Source: Mannheimia cairinae (GTDB lineage: Bacteria; Pseudomonadota; Gammaproteobacteria; Enterobacterales; Pasteurellaceae). Taken from it: 64,000 bases of DNA. A program made the translations under genes and the position numbers. The notes beneath the pieces were generated by a model, which searched no databases, was not told the DNA's origin, and worked only from the letters and a program-made list of their open reading frames with translations. Position 1 is the stretch's first letter. Each line of letters starts with the position of its first letter. Of this stretch, positions 38,409 to 48,242 are shown in pieces. The DNA is taken from contig NZ_JAQSJE010000004.1 in the NCBI RefSeq assembly GCF_028649535.1, positions 183,417-247,416 of the forward strand, given 5' to 3'.

Positions 38409-39371
38409 ATGCAGATAGGACAATATGAAATTAAAAACCGTATTTTCCTTGCACCAATGGCAGGTATTACTGACCAGCCTTTTCGCCGTTTATGTAGCCA
38501 GCTTGGTGCAGGTTTAACCTTTTCAGAAATGATGTCCACAAATCCTGATGTATGGCATACCGAAAAATCACGATTGCGTTTAGCACATCACGAAGAAATA
38601 GGTCTTAATGCCGTACAGATTGCAGGTTCAGATCCTATAGAGATGGCACAAGCTGCAAAAATCAATGTTGAGTATGGTGCAGATATTATTGATATTAATA
38701 TGGGTTGCCCAGCAAAGAAGGTAAACAAAAAAATGGCAGGCTCTGCCTTATTGCGTGAACCCGAATTAGTTGCTCAAATATTGGAATCTGTAGTGAATGC
38801 CGTTGATGTGCCTGTTACTTTAAAAATTAGGACAGGTTGGGATCAAGACAATAGAAATTGTCTGCAAATCGCTAAAATTGCACAAGAGGCCGGTATAGTT
38901 GCTTTGACTATCCACGGCCGTACTCGCAGTTGTTTATTTAATGGCGAAGCTGAATATGACAGTATCAAAGCTGTAAAACAAGCAGTTTCTATCCCAGTTA
39001 TAGCCAATGGAGATATAACTTCAGCTAAAAAAGCAAAGTTTGTTCTTGATTATACCAATGCCGATGCAGTAATGATTGGTCGAGGTAGTTTTGGGAACCC
39101 TTGGTTATTTAAGGAAGTTAATGATTTTTTTGAAACTGGTGAATATTCAGCATTATCTCTCGACGAAAAATGTCAATTAATGTTTAAGCATATTGAAGAC
39201 CTACACCAATTTTACGGTGAAGAAAAAGGCTATCGAATTGCTAGAAAACACGTTGGTTGGTATGTTGAGAATTTACAACCGGAATCAAATTTTAAACGCA
39301 CTTTTAATGCATTAGACTCCACTAAAGAGCAACTTTTTGCATTGGAAGATTTTGTTAAATCGATTCGCTAG
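38409..39371 (+). CDS. dusB: DusB, tRNA-dihydrouridine synthase
   Basis: A 320-residue flavoenzyme that reduces uridine to dihydrouridine in t[29 protein letters not shown] (catalytic Cys), LTIHGRTR and [16 protein letters not shown] are typical. It precedes fis by 29 bases, the conserved dusB-fis arrangement of gamma-proteobacteria. Ribosome-binding site AAGG before the ATG. Confidence 0.96.
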   Translation: MQIGQYEIKNRIFLAPMAGITDQPFRRLCSQLGAGLTFSEMMSTNPDVWHTEKSRLRLAHHEEIGLNAVQIAGSDPIEMAQAAKINVEYGADIIDINMGCPAKKVNKKMAGSALLREPELVAQILESVVNAVDVPVTLKIRTGWDQDNRNCLQIAKIAQEAGIVALTIHGRTRSCLFNGEAEYDSIKAVKQAVSIPVIANGDITSAKKAKFVLDYTNADAVMIGRGSFGNPWLFKEVNDFFETGEYSALSLDEKCQLMFKHIEDLHQFYGEEKGYRIARKHVGWYVENLQPESNFKRTFNALDSTKEQLFALEDFVKSIR

Positions 39372-39400
39372 AATCTTAATAATAGAAAGTTGGATAAAAA

Positions 39401-39697
39401 ATGTTAGAGCAACAACCTACACAAAACCCATTAACAGTAACAATGTTGAATGCACAAGCACAACAAGTAAACAAACCACTTCGTGACAATGTTAAAGCAG
39501 CATTAAAAAACTATTTATCTCAATTAAATGGTGAAGATCCAACAGAATTATACGAATTAGTATTATCTGAAATCGAACACCCAATGCTAGATATGGTGAT
39601 GCAATATACACGTGGTAATCAAACTCGTGCGGCGACAATGTTAGGTATTAACCGTGGTACATTACGTAAAAAATTAAAAAAATACGGTATGGGTTAA
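39401..39697 (+). CDS. fis: Fis, nucleoid-associated DNA-bending protein
   Basis: A 98-residue homodimeric protein, the same length as E. coli Fis. The C-terminal helix-turn-helix ([22 protein letters not shown]) is almost identical to the E. coli one and the N-terminal beta-hairpin arm is present. Fis activates rRNA promoters and shapes the nucleoid during fast growth; an rRNA promoter occurs at the end of this window. A terminator follows 25 bases later. Confidence 0.97.
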   Translation: MLEQQPTQNPLTVTMLNAQAQQVNKPLRDNVKAALKNYLSQLNGEDPTELYELVLSEIEHPMLDMVMQYTRGNQTRAATMLGINRGTLRKKLKKYGMG

Positions 39698-39722
39698 TTC
39701 ATTTAATCGTATTTAAATACTA

Positions 39723-39752
39723 AAAAATCCACCTCGTTGAAGGTGGATTTTT
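39723..39752. terminator. Terminator between fis and sdaA
   Basis: A 12-bp stem (39723-39734 with 39741-39752), A-rich before and T-rich after, lies between convergent genes and should serve both. Confidence 0.88.
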
Positions 39753-39756
39753 AGTT

Positions 39757-41133
39757 TTAATCACAAGGTAAAATTTTAATTGCTAAACCGCCCGTTGAGG
39801 TTTCTCGGTATTTTGCATTCATATCTTTACCTGTTTCATACATTGTTTCAATCACTTTATCTAAGCTGACTTGCGGTCGAGTTGTACGTCGCAATGCCAT
39901 ACGGCTTGCATTAATTGCTTTAACAGAAGCAATAGCATTACGTTCAATGCAAGGAACTTGCACTTGTCCACCAACAGGATCACAAGTTAAGCCAAGATTA
40001 TGTTCCATCGCAATTTCTGCTGCCATACAAACTTGTTCGGCACTTCCGCCCATAATTTCCGTTAAAGCCGCCGCAGCCATTGAACAAGCAACCCCAACTT
40101 CCCCCTGACAGCCTACTTCAGCCCCTGAAATAGATGCATTCATTTTATATAGTGAGCCAATTACACTTGCCGTAAGTAAGTAACGTTCCGTTGTTTCTTG
40201 ATTAAGTGGCGAAATAAATTTCTCATAATATGCCAATACTGCTGGCACAATACCGCAAGCACCATTGGTTGGTGCAGTCACCACTCGACCACCCGCCGCA
40301 TTTTCTTCATTGACGGCTAAAGCAAACATATTTACCCAATCAATAATTTGCATAGGATCGATATTAAATTTACTGTTTGCCTCTAAAGTACGACGTAAAG
40401 AACAAGCCCTACGAGCAACTTTTAATGGGCCAGGTAATAGCCCTTCTGTATGTAAACCTCGCTGAATACAGGCTTCCATTGTCTGCCAAATAGTTGCCAA
40501 ATAGTCTGAAATTTCTGCTTTAGAACGAAGTGCTAATTCATTTTTCCAAACAACAGAAGAGAGTGGTAGTGCATTTTCTGAACAATGCTTTAATAAATCG
40601 GCTGAGTTCTTATAAGGAAAAGGTACGCTTAGGTCATCATCTTTAACGCTATCAAAATTAGCTTCATCAACAATAAAGCCTCCTCCAATAGAATAGTAGG
40701 TATTTTCAAAAAGGCACTCTTTGCCTGAAAACGCACTGAATTTCACACCATTTTCGTGACGTTCTAAAAAATTGCGATGAAAAGGCATATCATTGAAAAA
40801 ATCAAACGTAATTGTTTTCGGATACTCACTATTCTCAGCCAGTATAAGCTGTTTATTTGCTTTTAAATCTGTAATAGTTTGCTCAATACGTTCAATATCT
40901 ACATTATGAGGAAGATACCCCATTAGCCCCATAATAATGGCAATATCAGTATTATGCCCTCGTCCAGTTAGAGAAAGTGAACCATAAACATCCACTTGCA
41001 AGCGGTCAGTTTTACTTAAAAGTTTGCGATTGAGCAACTCATCTACAAACTCTTTTGCCGCTTTCATTGGCCCCACAGTGTGGGAACTGGAAGGCCCAAT
41101 TCCCACTTTAAACATATCAAATACACTAATCAT
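39757..41133 (-). CDS. sdaA: L-serine ammonia-lyase, iron-sulfur type
   Basis: A 458-residue single-chain L-serine dehydratase that converts serine to pyruvate and ammonia with an oxygen-sensitive [4Fe-4S] cluster. SVFDMFKVGIGPSSSHTVGP marks the N-terminal domain; CGIVPAVLAYY, GAEVGCQGEVGVACSMAAA and LTCDPVGGQVQVPC supply the conserved cysteines. ATG 41133 gives the standard start; a GTG two codons upstream is less likely. It lies 51 bases after sdaC, so import and deamination of serine are co-expressed. Confidence 0.95.
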   Translation of the reverse strand: MISVFDMFKVGIGPSSSHTVGPMKAAKEFVDELLNRKLLSKTDRLQVDVYGSLSLTGRGHNTDIAIIMGLMGYLPHNVDIERIEQTITDLKANKQLILAENSEYPKTITFDFFNDMPFHRNFLERHENGVKFSAFSGKECLFENTYYSIGGGFIVDEANFDSVKDDDLSVPFPYKNSADLLKHCSENALPLSSVVWKNELALRSKAEISDYLATIWQTMEACIQRGLHTEGLLPGPLKVARRACSLRRTLEANSKFNIDPMQIIDWVNMFALAVNEENAAGGRVVTAPTNGACGIVPAVLAYYEKFISPLNQETTERYLLTASVIGSLYKMNASISGAEVGCQGEVGVACSMAAAALTEIMGGSAEQVCMAAEIAMEHNLGLTCDPVGGQVQVPCIERNAIASVKAINASRMALRRTTRPQVSLDKVIETMYETGKDMNAKYRETSTGGLAIKILPCD

Positions 41134-41184
41134 AAACACACAACTAAATAATCAATTAAAAAATAAGGGCGTATTCTACTAGGA

Positions 41185-42411
41185 TCAAAGCAGTCCGTAC
41201 ACTATTGCTGAAATAGCTATACAACCCATAATAAATACAAATGCATTAGAGAATATATTTTTAAAACGAGCTAACGCAGGTACAGTATATACTGCATAAA
41301 CAGGCATAATAAAGAGAATCATCGCAATAATTGGACCACCTAAACTTTCGATAAAGCCTAAAATACTTGGGTTAATTGTTGCTACAATCCATAAGATAAC
41401 TAAAAAGATGACCGCAGTAATTTTACGGAATTTATTTGGCTCGATAGGGTGTTCACGCATTTGATTGATTAAACCTTCCAAGCCTTCACGAGCCCCTAGG
41501 TAGTGTCCGAAGAATGAGCTACCAATCGCTAAAAATGCAACCAATGGGCCAAAATATGAAATGATTGGATTATCAAATTTATTGGCAAGATAAGATAAAA
41601 TTGAAATGTTTTGTACTTTAGCTTCTGCTAACTCTTCAGGAGTCAGTGTTAATACACAACTGAACACAAAAAACATTACGAATAGCATTAAAATTAATGC
41701 TGTTGAACGTAATACTTTTCTTGATTCAAGTTCTGCTTTATCAGTATCTTGGTAATATTTTTGTTGAGAAAGAGCAAAAGATGATATAGCTGGTGAATGA
41801 TTAAAAGCAAATATCAATACAGGAATGGTTAGCCAAAGTGTAGTTAAAAAATCACTTGTTGTTGGAACCTGCTGCAATGCTGCTCCATTCCAATGAGGGA
41901 TTAAATAAATAGATAAGCCAAATAAGATGAAGACTAACGGATAAACTAAGCAGGTTGTAATTTTAAGCATTACTTGTTCACTTAATAACATTACCCCAAT
42001 CATTGCAGCAATTAATACTAATGACAGAATCATTCTTGGAGGCGGTGCAATATGAAGCTGATTTTCCATAAATGAATTAACGGTATTTGTGATACCAACA
42101 CCATAAATTAATAGAATTGGGAAAATAGCAAAAAAATAAAGCAGAGTAATTAATTTACCTGCTTTTTCACCAAAGTGTTCACGCACAACCTCTGTAATAT
42201 TGCTCCCTTTATGTTGAGATGATAAGACAAAGCGAGTTAATCCTCTATGAGCTAAATAAGTCATAGGGCCAACAAGTAAAACCATAATGATTAATGGATA
42301 AAATCCACCCATACCAGCATTAATTGGTAAAAATAGAACGCCAGCACCTACTGCAGTACCAAATAAATTAAGCACCCAAGTAATTGAAAAGCGTTGAGAT
42401 GGCGTAGCCAT
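41185..42411 (-). CDS. sdaC: SdaC-like serine/proton symporter (HAAAP family)
   Basis: A 408-residue inner-membrane carrier with about 11 helices. [22 protein letters not shown] is the conserved first helix of the hydroxy/aromatic amino-acid permeases. The serine substrate is inferred from its pairing with sdaA and from overall likeness to SdaC; threonine transport is possible too. A CRP-like site lies upstream. Confidence 0.9.
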   Translation of the reverse strand: MATPSQRFSITWVLNLFGTAVGAGVLFLPINAGMGGFYPLIIMVLLVGPMTYLAHRGLTRFVLSSQHKGSNITEVVREHFGEKAGKLITLLYFFAIFPILLIYGVGITNTVNSFMENQLHIAPPPRMILSLVLIAAMIGVMLLSEQVMLKITTCLVYPLVFILFGLSIYLIPHWNGAALQQVPTTSDFLTTLWLTIPVLIFAFNHSPAISSFALSQQKYYQDTDKAELESRKVLRSTALILMLFVMFFVFSCVLTLTPEELAEAKVQNISILSYLANKFDNPIISYFGPLVAFLAIGSSFFGHYLGAREGLEGLINQMREHPIEPNKFRKITAVIFLVILWIVATINPSILGFIESLGGPIIAMILFIMPVYAVYTVPALARFKNIFSNAFVFIMGCIAISAIVYGLL

Positions 42412-42497
42412 AGTCGTCTCCTTTTATTATTAAAATTAATTAAAGCAAGGGTATGCTACGCTTTTGAGTAAACAATACAATTAAATTATTTTAATTT

Positions 42498-42513
42498 TGT
42501 GAATTAACTAACA
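42498..42513 (-). promoter_or_regulatory. Possible CRP site in the sdaC upstream region
   Basis: TGTGA-ATTAAC-TAACA has one exact and one four-of-five CRP half site, about 90 bases before sdaC. The 308-base gap 42412-42719 holds this, very AT-rich DNA, and the rnt terminator; no further gene or RNA was recognised in it. Confidence 0.35.
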
Positions 42514-42660
42514 AAACTATAAAAAATAGTTTTTTGTATGGGCATTAAATATTCAAATGGTTAAATATTTTACATAAATCAAAGAAATATAGTTATTTAT
42601 TGTGTATGGAAATATTTTCTATTTATTATTTATACTGCGAATTCGGGCTTGAATAATCTA

Positions 42661-42706
42661 AAAAAATTAAGGGCTGATAGAGAGATAAAACTCATCAGCC
42701 CTTAAT
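42661..42706 (-). terminator. Terminator after rnt
   Basis: A 13-bp stem (42666-42678 with 42694-42706), extended by GAG/CTC inside the loop, is followed on the minus strand by a T run (A-tract 42661-42666). Confidence 0.85.
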
Positions 42707-42719
42707 GCAAAATCTTTAT

Positions 42720-43397
42720 TTAGTTATCGTTTTCTGGAATGTTATTACTTTCTGCAGGAAGTAATGGAAAGCCACCTAAATCTTTTAGACGGTTCACCAT
42801 TGCACAAAATAATTCGGTTGTTTTTTCAGTATCATACAGTGCTGAATGAGCTTGTTTGCCATCAAATTCAATTTTTGCCATTTGGCACGCTTTAACCAAT
42901 ACCGTTTGCCCATACATAAGGCCTGCAAGACTTGCAGTATCAAACATTGCAAAAGGGTGGAAAGGATCACGCTTTGCATTAATACGCTTAATAGCTGCCT
43001 GCATAAATGCCTGATCAAAACCTGCGTTATGAGCGACAATAACCGCACGCTGGCAACCTTGATCTTTCATCGCTCGCCTCACCATTTTAAACATTTCAGG
43101 AATAGCCACATTTTCAGAAACAGCCTCTCGCAACGGGTTATCAATATCAATGCCGTTAAATTTTAACGATTCAGGATTAATATTTGCCCCTTCAAAAGGT
43201 TTGATATGGAAATGGCATTTTTGATCAGCGACTAAATAACCATTCTCATCCATTTTTACTGTAATGGCGGCAAGCTCTAATAGAGCATCAGTTTGTGCAT
43301 TTAAACCTGCCGTTTCCACATCAATAACCACAGGCAAATAGCCACGAAAGCGATTCTTTAGTAATGTATAGTCGGTTTGTTCTACTGTATTTTCCAT
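42720..43397 (-). CDS. rnt: Ribonuclease T
   Basis: A 225-residue DEDD exoribonuclease that trims 3' ends of tRNA and other stable RNAs. The acidic motifs are seen in [24 protein letters not shown] and the late [13 protein letters not shown] 43397 has GAAGAA upstream; the open frame extends to 43463 only by running through an uptake signal. The C terminus has an acidic tail ([10 protein letters not shown]). It is downstream of gloA in the same orientation, the inverted uptake pair lying between. Confidence 0.94.
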   Translation of the reverse strand: MENTVEQTDYTLLKNRFRGYLPVVIDVETAGLNAQTDALLELAAITVKMDENGYLVADQKCHFHIKPFEGANINPESLKFNGIDIDNPLREAVSENVAIPEMFKMVRRAMKDQGCQRAVIVAHNAGFDQAFMQAAIKRINAKRDPFHPFAMFDTASLAGLMYGQTVLVKACQMAKIEFDGKQAHSALYDTEKTTELFCAMVNRLKDLGGFPLLPAESNNIPENDN

Positions 43398-43419
43398 TTT
43401 CTTCTTTTCAATTAAAAAT

Positions 43420-43477
43420 ACAAGCGGTCTGATTTGCCAAAATTTTTGCAAATTTCCAAACAAATCTGACCGCTTGT
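43420..43477 (-). terminator. Inverted pair of extended uptake signals between gloA and rnt
   Basis: A 17-base arm (43420-43436) and its near-exact reverse complement (43461-43477, one mismatch) surround a T/A-rich loop. Each arm is an uptake signal with its extension. On the minus strand the stem is followed by TATTTTTAAT, so it can act as terminator for gloA. Confidence 0.7.
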
Positions 43478-43491
43478 CAATAAGGTGGAAA

Positions 43492-43899
43492 TTAATTTCC
43501 TAATGCTGCTTTTGCATCTTTATTTTCGATAAATTCAATTTTATAACCATCCGGATCTTCAGCAAAAGCAATGACTGTTGTGCCACCAAGAACAGGGCCT
43601 GGCTCACGAGTAATTTTACCGCCTGCTGCACGAATAGATTCGATAGTTGCATAAATATCATCTACGCCTAAAGCAATATGACCATAAGCAGTACCTAGCT
43701 CATATTTATCTACACCCCAGTTGTAGGTTAATTCAATAACAGCACTTTCGCTTTCATCAGCATAGCCTAAAAATGCTAATGAATATTTGTATTGTTCATT
43801 TTCACTTCTGCGTAATAAACGCATTCCTAGAACTTCAGTGTAGAACTTAACTGAACGTTCTAAATCACCCACACGTAACATAGTATGCAAAATTCGCAT
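43492..43899 (-). CDS. gloA: Lactoylglutathione lyase (glyoxalase I)
   Basis: A 135-residue metalloenzyme that turns the methylglyoxal-glutathione adduct into S-lactoylglutathione. [20 protein letters not shown] and the metal-ligand segments [14 protein letters not shown] and YKIEFIEN match the bacterial Ni-type GloA. AAGGAG precedes the ATG at ideal spacing. The length equals E. coli GloA (135). Confidence 0.97.
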   Translation of the reverse strand: MRILHTMLRVGDLERSVKFYTEVLGMRLLRRSENEQYKYSLAFLGYADESESAVIELTYNWGVDKYELGTAYGHIALGVDDIYATIESIRAAGGKITREPGPVLGGTTVIAFAEDPDGYKIEFIENKDAKAALGN

Positions 43900-43990
43900 A
43901 GTTCACTCCTTCTTACAGTTAAAAAACGGTTGATATTATGGCATAATCTGGCTTCAAAATCATTTTTCTTTAAATTTTTTAGGATTATTT

Positions 43991-44806
43991 ATGGCTCACG
44001 ATCACGATACGCCGTCAAAACTAGAAATTAGCACGCACGCTGCCTTGCCAATGGTATTGATGCTTTTTATTCAAATGGCATTAAATTTCTATGCAGCCCC
44101 TGCAAATAGTATTTTTATCTCGCCTTATTTATTGACCATTTTCATTACTGGGTTAATTAGTTTTATCGTGTTATGGAAAGGCGAAATCTGCCGTGGGCAA
44201 AGTAGCCGTTTAACCTTTATTTTGCCATTTTTACTTATTTTTGCTATTGGCAATTTTATCTATTCACTCGGTTTTACTCCAAAACATAATCCTATGGCAG
44301 TTGCTGGCATTGCAGCAATATTCTTTTGCTTAATTTATTTCCGTCTGCCTGAAGATGAGGCTTTATATAATACTTTGATGTATTGCGGTTTTGCCATTGT
44401 TGCTATTGGAATGATTCAATATTTGGCGATTTATTGGTTTGAATTACCTTCACTGTTTAACGGTATTCGTGCGAATAATTTTGCTCAAATTCTATTAGGT
44501 ATTTTATTAGCTGGTTGGTATTTGATGTTGGCTCGTAGCCGTTTAGAGCAATTTCTTAAATTATTAGTAAAACTGGCAATTATTGTTTTAGTCTTAAATT
44601 ATTTTTGGACTGCATTTGTGCTTTATCAACATTTACAAATTATGCCTGAAATGTCAGTAATGCCATTTTTTATTTATTTTGCAGGGCAGTTTGTGATTTT
44701 ATCAATGCTGGCTTGGTTGCTATTAGGTAAAAATATTAAAAATCCGACCGCTTGGACTGTTGCGACTTTCTTAGCAATTCTGTATCCATTTACTAATGTG
44801 ATCTAA
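43991..44806 (+). CDS. Conserved-looking membrane protein, unknown function, first gene of a ydbH-ynbE unit
   Basis: A 271-residue protein with about eight hydrophobic helices after a short His/Asp-rich cytoplasmic start (AHDHDTPSK). I do not recognise a characterised family; no catalytic or binding motif stands out. GGATTA precedes the ATG. ydbH begins three bases after its stop, so the two are almost surely cotranscribed. This suggests, but does not prove, a part in envelope lipid handling. Confidence 0.7.
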   Translation: MAHDHDTPSKLEISTHAALPMVLMLFIQMALNFYAAPANSIFISPYLLTIFITGLISFIVLWKGEICRGQSSRLTFILPFLLIFAIGNFIYSLGFTPKHNPMAVAGIAAIFFCLIYFRLPEDEALYNTLMYCGFAIVAIGMIQYLAIYWFELPSLFNGIRANNFAQILLGILLAGWYLMLARSRLEQFLKLLVKLAIIVLVLNYFWTAFVLYQHLQIMPEMSVMPFFIYFAGQFVILSMLAWLLLGKNIKNPTAWTVATFLAILYPFTNVI

Positions 44807-44809
44807 TTT

Positions 44810-47515
44810 ATGAAAAGGGCATTAACGATTATTGGAGGGATTATTGCAATTTTTATTGTAGTGACCGCTTTTTTAATGTCTAATGCCCAGCTTGCGACAA
44901 CTATTAATTGGATTTTACCTAAAGACTGGAAAGTACAATTACCACAAGGTGTTAAGTTAGGCTGGCAAGGTTCTTCACTCTCACAATTTAAACTCTCTTA
45001 TCAAGATTGCCCGCTTGTAAGCGTAGATAATACCGCACTAACTTGGATTGAACAGAATCGCTTATCTATTGATAGTGTAACTATTGATTATGAGTGTTTA
45101 TCACTTTTCCCTCAAACAGAAGACACCCATTCTGCTACTTCTCTAAATGCATTATTAGCCGTGATTCCAGATGGCGAGGCTATCATCCATAAATTAAATT
45201 GGCTAAATCTTCCTACCACACTAAATTTAAGAGCAAGGACGTTACTAGAGCATTCAACAGAATTAAAACTTTCACTATTTAAAGGGCAGATTAATGCCTC
45301 TTTACAGCAACAAGCGGTTGAGTTTTTCTTAAATGTTGCAAATGGGCAGCTTAAGTCAGAACTCACTTATCAACCCAGTGAAACAGAACAACATTTCATT
45401 AAGTTATCGGCTGAGATTAATGATAATTTTATGCAACTGCCTCCCCATTTTTCGGCTGAATATCAATGGCAATTACCTGAAGAGATTGTAAGTAATAAAA
45501 GCTTACAAAAGGGTGTTTCGACCATTGAATGGCAAAGTAATGAGGGTTCTGTATTTGAAGGAAATTGGCTGCTTTATTTAACAGATTCGCCAGAAGATAA
45601 ATTCAATTTTCCTTTTATTTTTGATGGCGAAAGCTTAGAGATAAAGCAAGGCCGCTTTGATTGGAGTTTAACAAAAACATTTCCTTTCCACGGTTTTGTG
45701 AATGCAAAATTTACACCTAACAGTATTGAACAAAAGAGTTTTTTCCCATTAAAAACGGCCTTACGCTTTAGCTTACTTTCTCAAAATGAATGGGGAAAAG
45801 GCAATATTGTTATTTCCAATGAAGAGGGTGAAATTACGGAAAATAGTTTAAATTTACCTCTTAGGCTAACTGGAAATATTAAACACGGAAATTTTATTTT
45901 ATATAGTAGTATTCCTCTTGATTTTCAGGGGGAATTTGATGATTTAACGCTTAGATTTTTACCTAGTTCATTACTTAGGATAACTGGTAAAGAACGTTAT
46001 TTGACGATTGAAGATCTACGTTTTCCACTTGCTGGGATTCGTGTAGATAAATATGGTGTACACGGACGCTTACAAGCTATTTTGAAAGGCGAAAGCCCAG
46101 ATTTTGAAAAGATCAATTTTCATTTAGATGGATATGCACATAATTTTAAAGTAGGTACTTCGGATCTATTTCAAAAAGCAGTGGCAGAAGACGCTATTGA
46201 AGATAGTTGGAAATGGCGAATTTGGGGAAGCTCAAACCTAAAAGCATTTCAGAGTAAAATTAATTTAAGTGGAAGAGGGCAGTGGCACGCTAATAAGATT
46301 TCGCTTACTGAATTTATTGGTAATCTGTCGGAAGTAAAGCTTGAAGGGACTACAATTCCTAAAACAGAATTAGCCTTAAATGAAATAATTAAATTTGATA
46401 CGCAAAAATTAACCTTAAATGGCGAGGTTAGCTTAAAATCGCCAGAAATTAAATTTAGCTACGGTGGAACATTACCAAAACCAGAAGCTAAACTTGCTTT
46501 TAATGGCAATGTAGAAAACCTTAATTTTAAAGGGATCATTAATACCAGCGAGCTTGGGCCATTAAGACTTTTTGCTCGCCGTCAATTAACGGCAGAAGCT
46601 AGCCAAATTATTGGTAAATTATATTGGCCGGAACAATCGGCAGATGGCTTCCAGCCACTTTTTCCATTTCGTAGCCAATGGATAATTAAACAAGGTACAA
46701 TTCGAGGCGAAACCGCTTTTAGTGCAAGTATCAAAAATGGTTTTGTTGCCGGTGGACATTTAGCTATTAGAAATGGCGGCATTTCTTTGCCAAGTGGGGA
46801 AGCTATAGGCATTGAATTTTCATTACCTTATCGCTATCAAAATGGAATTTTTAATTTTGGTGCTAAAAAACCAATTACAGTGAATATTGCTCAAATTAAG
46901 CTAGGCGATTTACTGCTAGATAATGCAACAATGAAAATAAACGGGTATTACCCCTACACTAAAAGCAAGCCTCTTAATTTAAATGAATTATCTTTTGGTT
47001 TGTTTGGTGGAAGGTTAAATGTTAAACGTTTTGCATTGCCTCAAACTGAGTTAGCCTACTTAAATTTAGAGCAGATGGATTTTGAGAAAATTCTTTCGTT
47101 TTTACAATATCAACAAATAGAATTGACAGGCAAAGCAAATGCAACCTTTCCTTTTTGGCTAAGTGGAAAACCTTGTTATATTTGTGATGGCTTATTAACA
47201 CAAGCAGAAACTTCATATCTTACTTTTACACCTGATTTATTAAAAGCAATGGCAATGAGTGGTTATACTGAGCAAATTTTGTTACATCTTGTAGATAAAA
47301 GCACTATTACCGATTTTAGAAGCTTAATTAATGTCGGCCCGACAGGTGATTTAGTATTAAACGGTAAATTAGCTTTGCAGTCTAATGAAGGAAAATCGAA
47401 AGTAAACTTAAACTATAATCATCAAGAAAATATGTTTGATTTATGGAAGCTTATTAATTATGGTTCACAATTTGAACAGAAATTAGAAAATTATCTCTAC
47501 CAAAAATTAGAATAA
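44810..47515 (+). CDS. ydbH: YdbH, AsmA-like intermembrane phospholipid transport protein
   Basis: A 901-residue protein with an N-terminal membrane anchor (residues 5-25) and a very long beta-rich periplasmic part, as in the AsmA-like YdbH/TamB/YhdP group, which forms grooved bridges for phospholipids between the membranes. The C-terminal domain (SFGLFGGRLNVKRF, LNVGPTGDLVLNGKLAL-like segment) is the conserved YdbH region. The next gene encodes a YnbE-like lipoprotein, its known outer-membrane partner. Length fits E. coli YdbH (879). Confidence 0.85.
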   Translation: MKRALTIIGGIIAIFIVVTAFLMSNAQLATTINWILPKDWKVQLPQGVKLGWQGSSLSQFKLSYQDCPLVSVDNTALTWIEQNRLSIDSVTIDYECLSLFPQTEDTHSATSLNALLAVIPDGEAIIHKLNWLNLPTTLNLRARTLLEHSTELKLSLFKGQINASLQQQAVEFFLNVANGQLKSELTYQPSETEQHFIKLSAEINDNFMQLPPHFSAEYQWQLPEEIVSNKSLQKGVSTIEWQSNEGSVFEGNWLLYLTDSPEDKFNFPFIFDGESLEIKQGRFDWSLTKTFPFHGFVNAKFTPNSIEQKSFFPLKTALRFSLLSQNEWGKGNIVISNEEGEITENSLNLPLRLTGNIKHGNFILYSSIPLDFQGEFDDLTLRFLPSSLLRITGKERYLTIEDLRFPLAGIRVDKYGVHGRLQAILKGESPDFEKINFHLDGYAHNFKVGTSDLFQKAVAEDAIEDSWKWRIWGSSNLKAFQSKINLSGRGQWHANKISLTEFIGNLSEVKLEGTTIPKTELALNEIIKFDTQKLTLNGEVSLKSPEIKFSYGGTLPKPEAKLAFNGNVENLNFKGIINTSELGPLRLFARRQLTAEASQIIGKLYWPEQSADGFQPLFPFRSQWIIKQGTIRGETAFSASIKNGFVAGGHLAIRNGGISLPSGEAIGIEFSLPYRYQNGIFNFGAKKPITVNIAQIKLGDLLLDNATMKINGYYPYTKSKPLNLNELSFGLFGGRLNVKRFALPQTELAYLNLEQMDFEKILSFLQYQQIELTGKANATFPFWLSGKPCYICDGLLTQAETSYLTFTPDLLKAMAMSGYTEQILLHLVDKSTITDFRSLINVGPTGDLVLNGKLALQSNEGKSKVNLNYNHQENMFDLWKLINYGSQFEQKLENYLYQKLE

Positions 47516-47525
47516 TGGAAAAAGA

Positions 47526-47714
47526 ATGAAAGCACTTAGTTTTGTAATATTATTGATAAATTTAACCGCCTGTACACCCAAAATTCAGCTAGAAACACCC
47601 TCAGAAGGTATTACAATTAATATGAATGTAGTGGTGGATCACCGCATTGATGTCAAAATGGATGAAAGATCTAGAGCGGTGATCCAAACAAAAGAGAATA
47701 AAAGCAAACAATAG
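47526..47714 (+). CDS. ynbE: YnbE-family lipoprotein
   Basis: A 62-residue lipoprotein: lipobox LTAC with the lipidated cysteine at residue 16, then a short beta-strand-forming segment (GITINMNVVVDHRIDVKMD) like E. coli YnbE, which joins the end of the YdbH beta sheet at the outer membrane. It starts 10 bases after ydbH. YdbL, the third member in E. coli, is not downstream; the convergent folK stop is only two bases away. Confidence 0.85.
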   Translation: MKALSFVILLINLTACTPKIQLETPSEGITINMNVVVDHRIDVKMDERSRAVIQTKENKSKQ

Positions 47715-47716
47715 AG

Positions 47717-48190
47717 TTAGTTAAAAATAAACATTTGATGATCTTTAAATTGTTGGTAAAGATCAACTAAATGCTCGCCAGTAGGTAAGACTAAATCAGG
47801 GCTTAATTCATACAATGGTACAATTACAAATTCTCGATTTCTCATCTCAATATGCGGAACAGTTAATCGCTCAGAATTAATCTGTTCGTTGCCGTATAAA
47901 ATAATATCCAAATCAAGGGTGCGTTCTCCCCAACGACGTAAGCGTACTCTCCCTTGTTGGTTTTCAATGGCTTGAAGTTTATCTAACAACTCGATAGGCG
48001 ATAACTCGGTTTTAAACTTCGCCACTGCATTGACATAATCGGGTTGATCCTGCGGCCCAACAGGTTTTGAACCATAAAAAGAACTAACCTCTAAATTAAT
48101 TGCAAATTTTTTAAGATTTTCAACCGCTTGTTTAAGTTGTTCAAGCGGGTTATTTAGGTTTGAGCCTAGAGCAATGTAAACGGTTTTCAT
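47717..48190 (-). CDS. folK: FolK, 6-hydroxymethyl-7,8-dihydropterin pyrophosphokinase
   Basis: A 157-residue enzyme of folate synthesis. VYIALGSNLNNPLEQL, the substrate-binding GPQDQPDYVNAV and the signature RWGERTLDLDIILYG are present. ATG 48190 follows AGGAACCTT; an earlier in-frame start at 48214 lacks support. It follows pcnB, as in E. coli. Confidence 0.95.
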   Translation of the reverse strand: MKTVYIALGSNLNNPLEQLKQAVENLKKFAINLEVSSFYGSKPVGPQDQPDYVNAVAKFKTELSPIELLDKLQAIENQQGRVRLRRWGERTLDLDIILYGNEQINSERLTVPHIEMRNREFVIVPLYELSPDLVLPTGEHLVDLYQQFKDHQMFIFN

Positions 48191-48242
48191 AAGGTTCCTA
48201 TCGTAAAAAAGCACGCATAAAAAATGCGTGCTAATAAAAATA

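Noticed and set aside
42846-43166. 106-codon + strand frame opposite rnt
   Set aside because: Lies wholly within ribonuclease T on the other strand; composition is that of a shadow frame.
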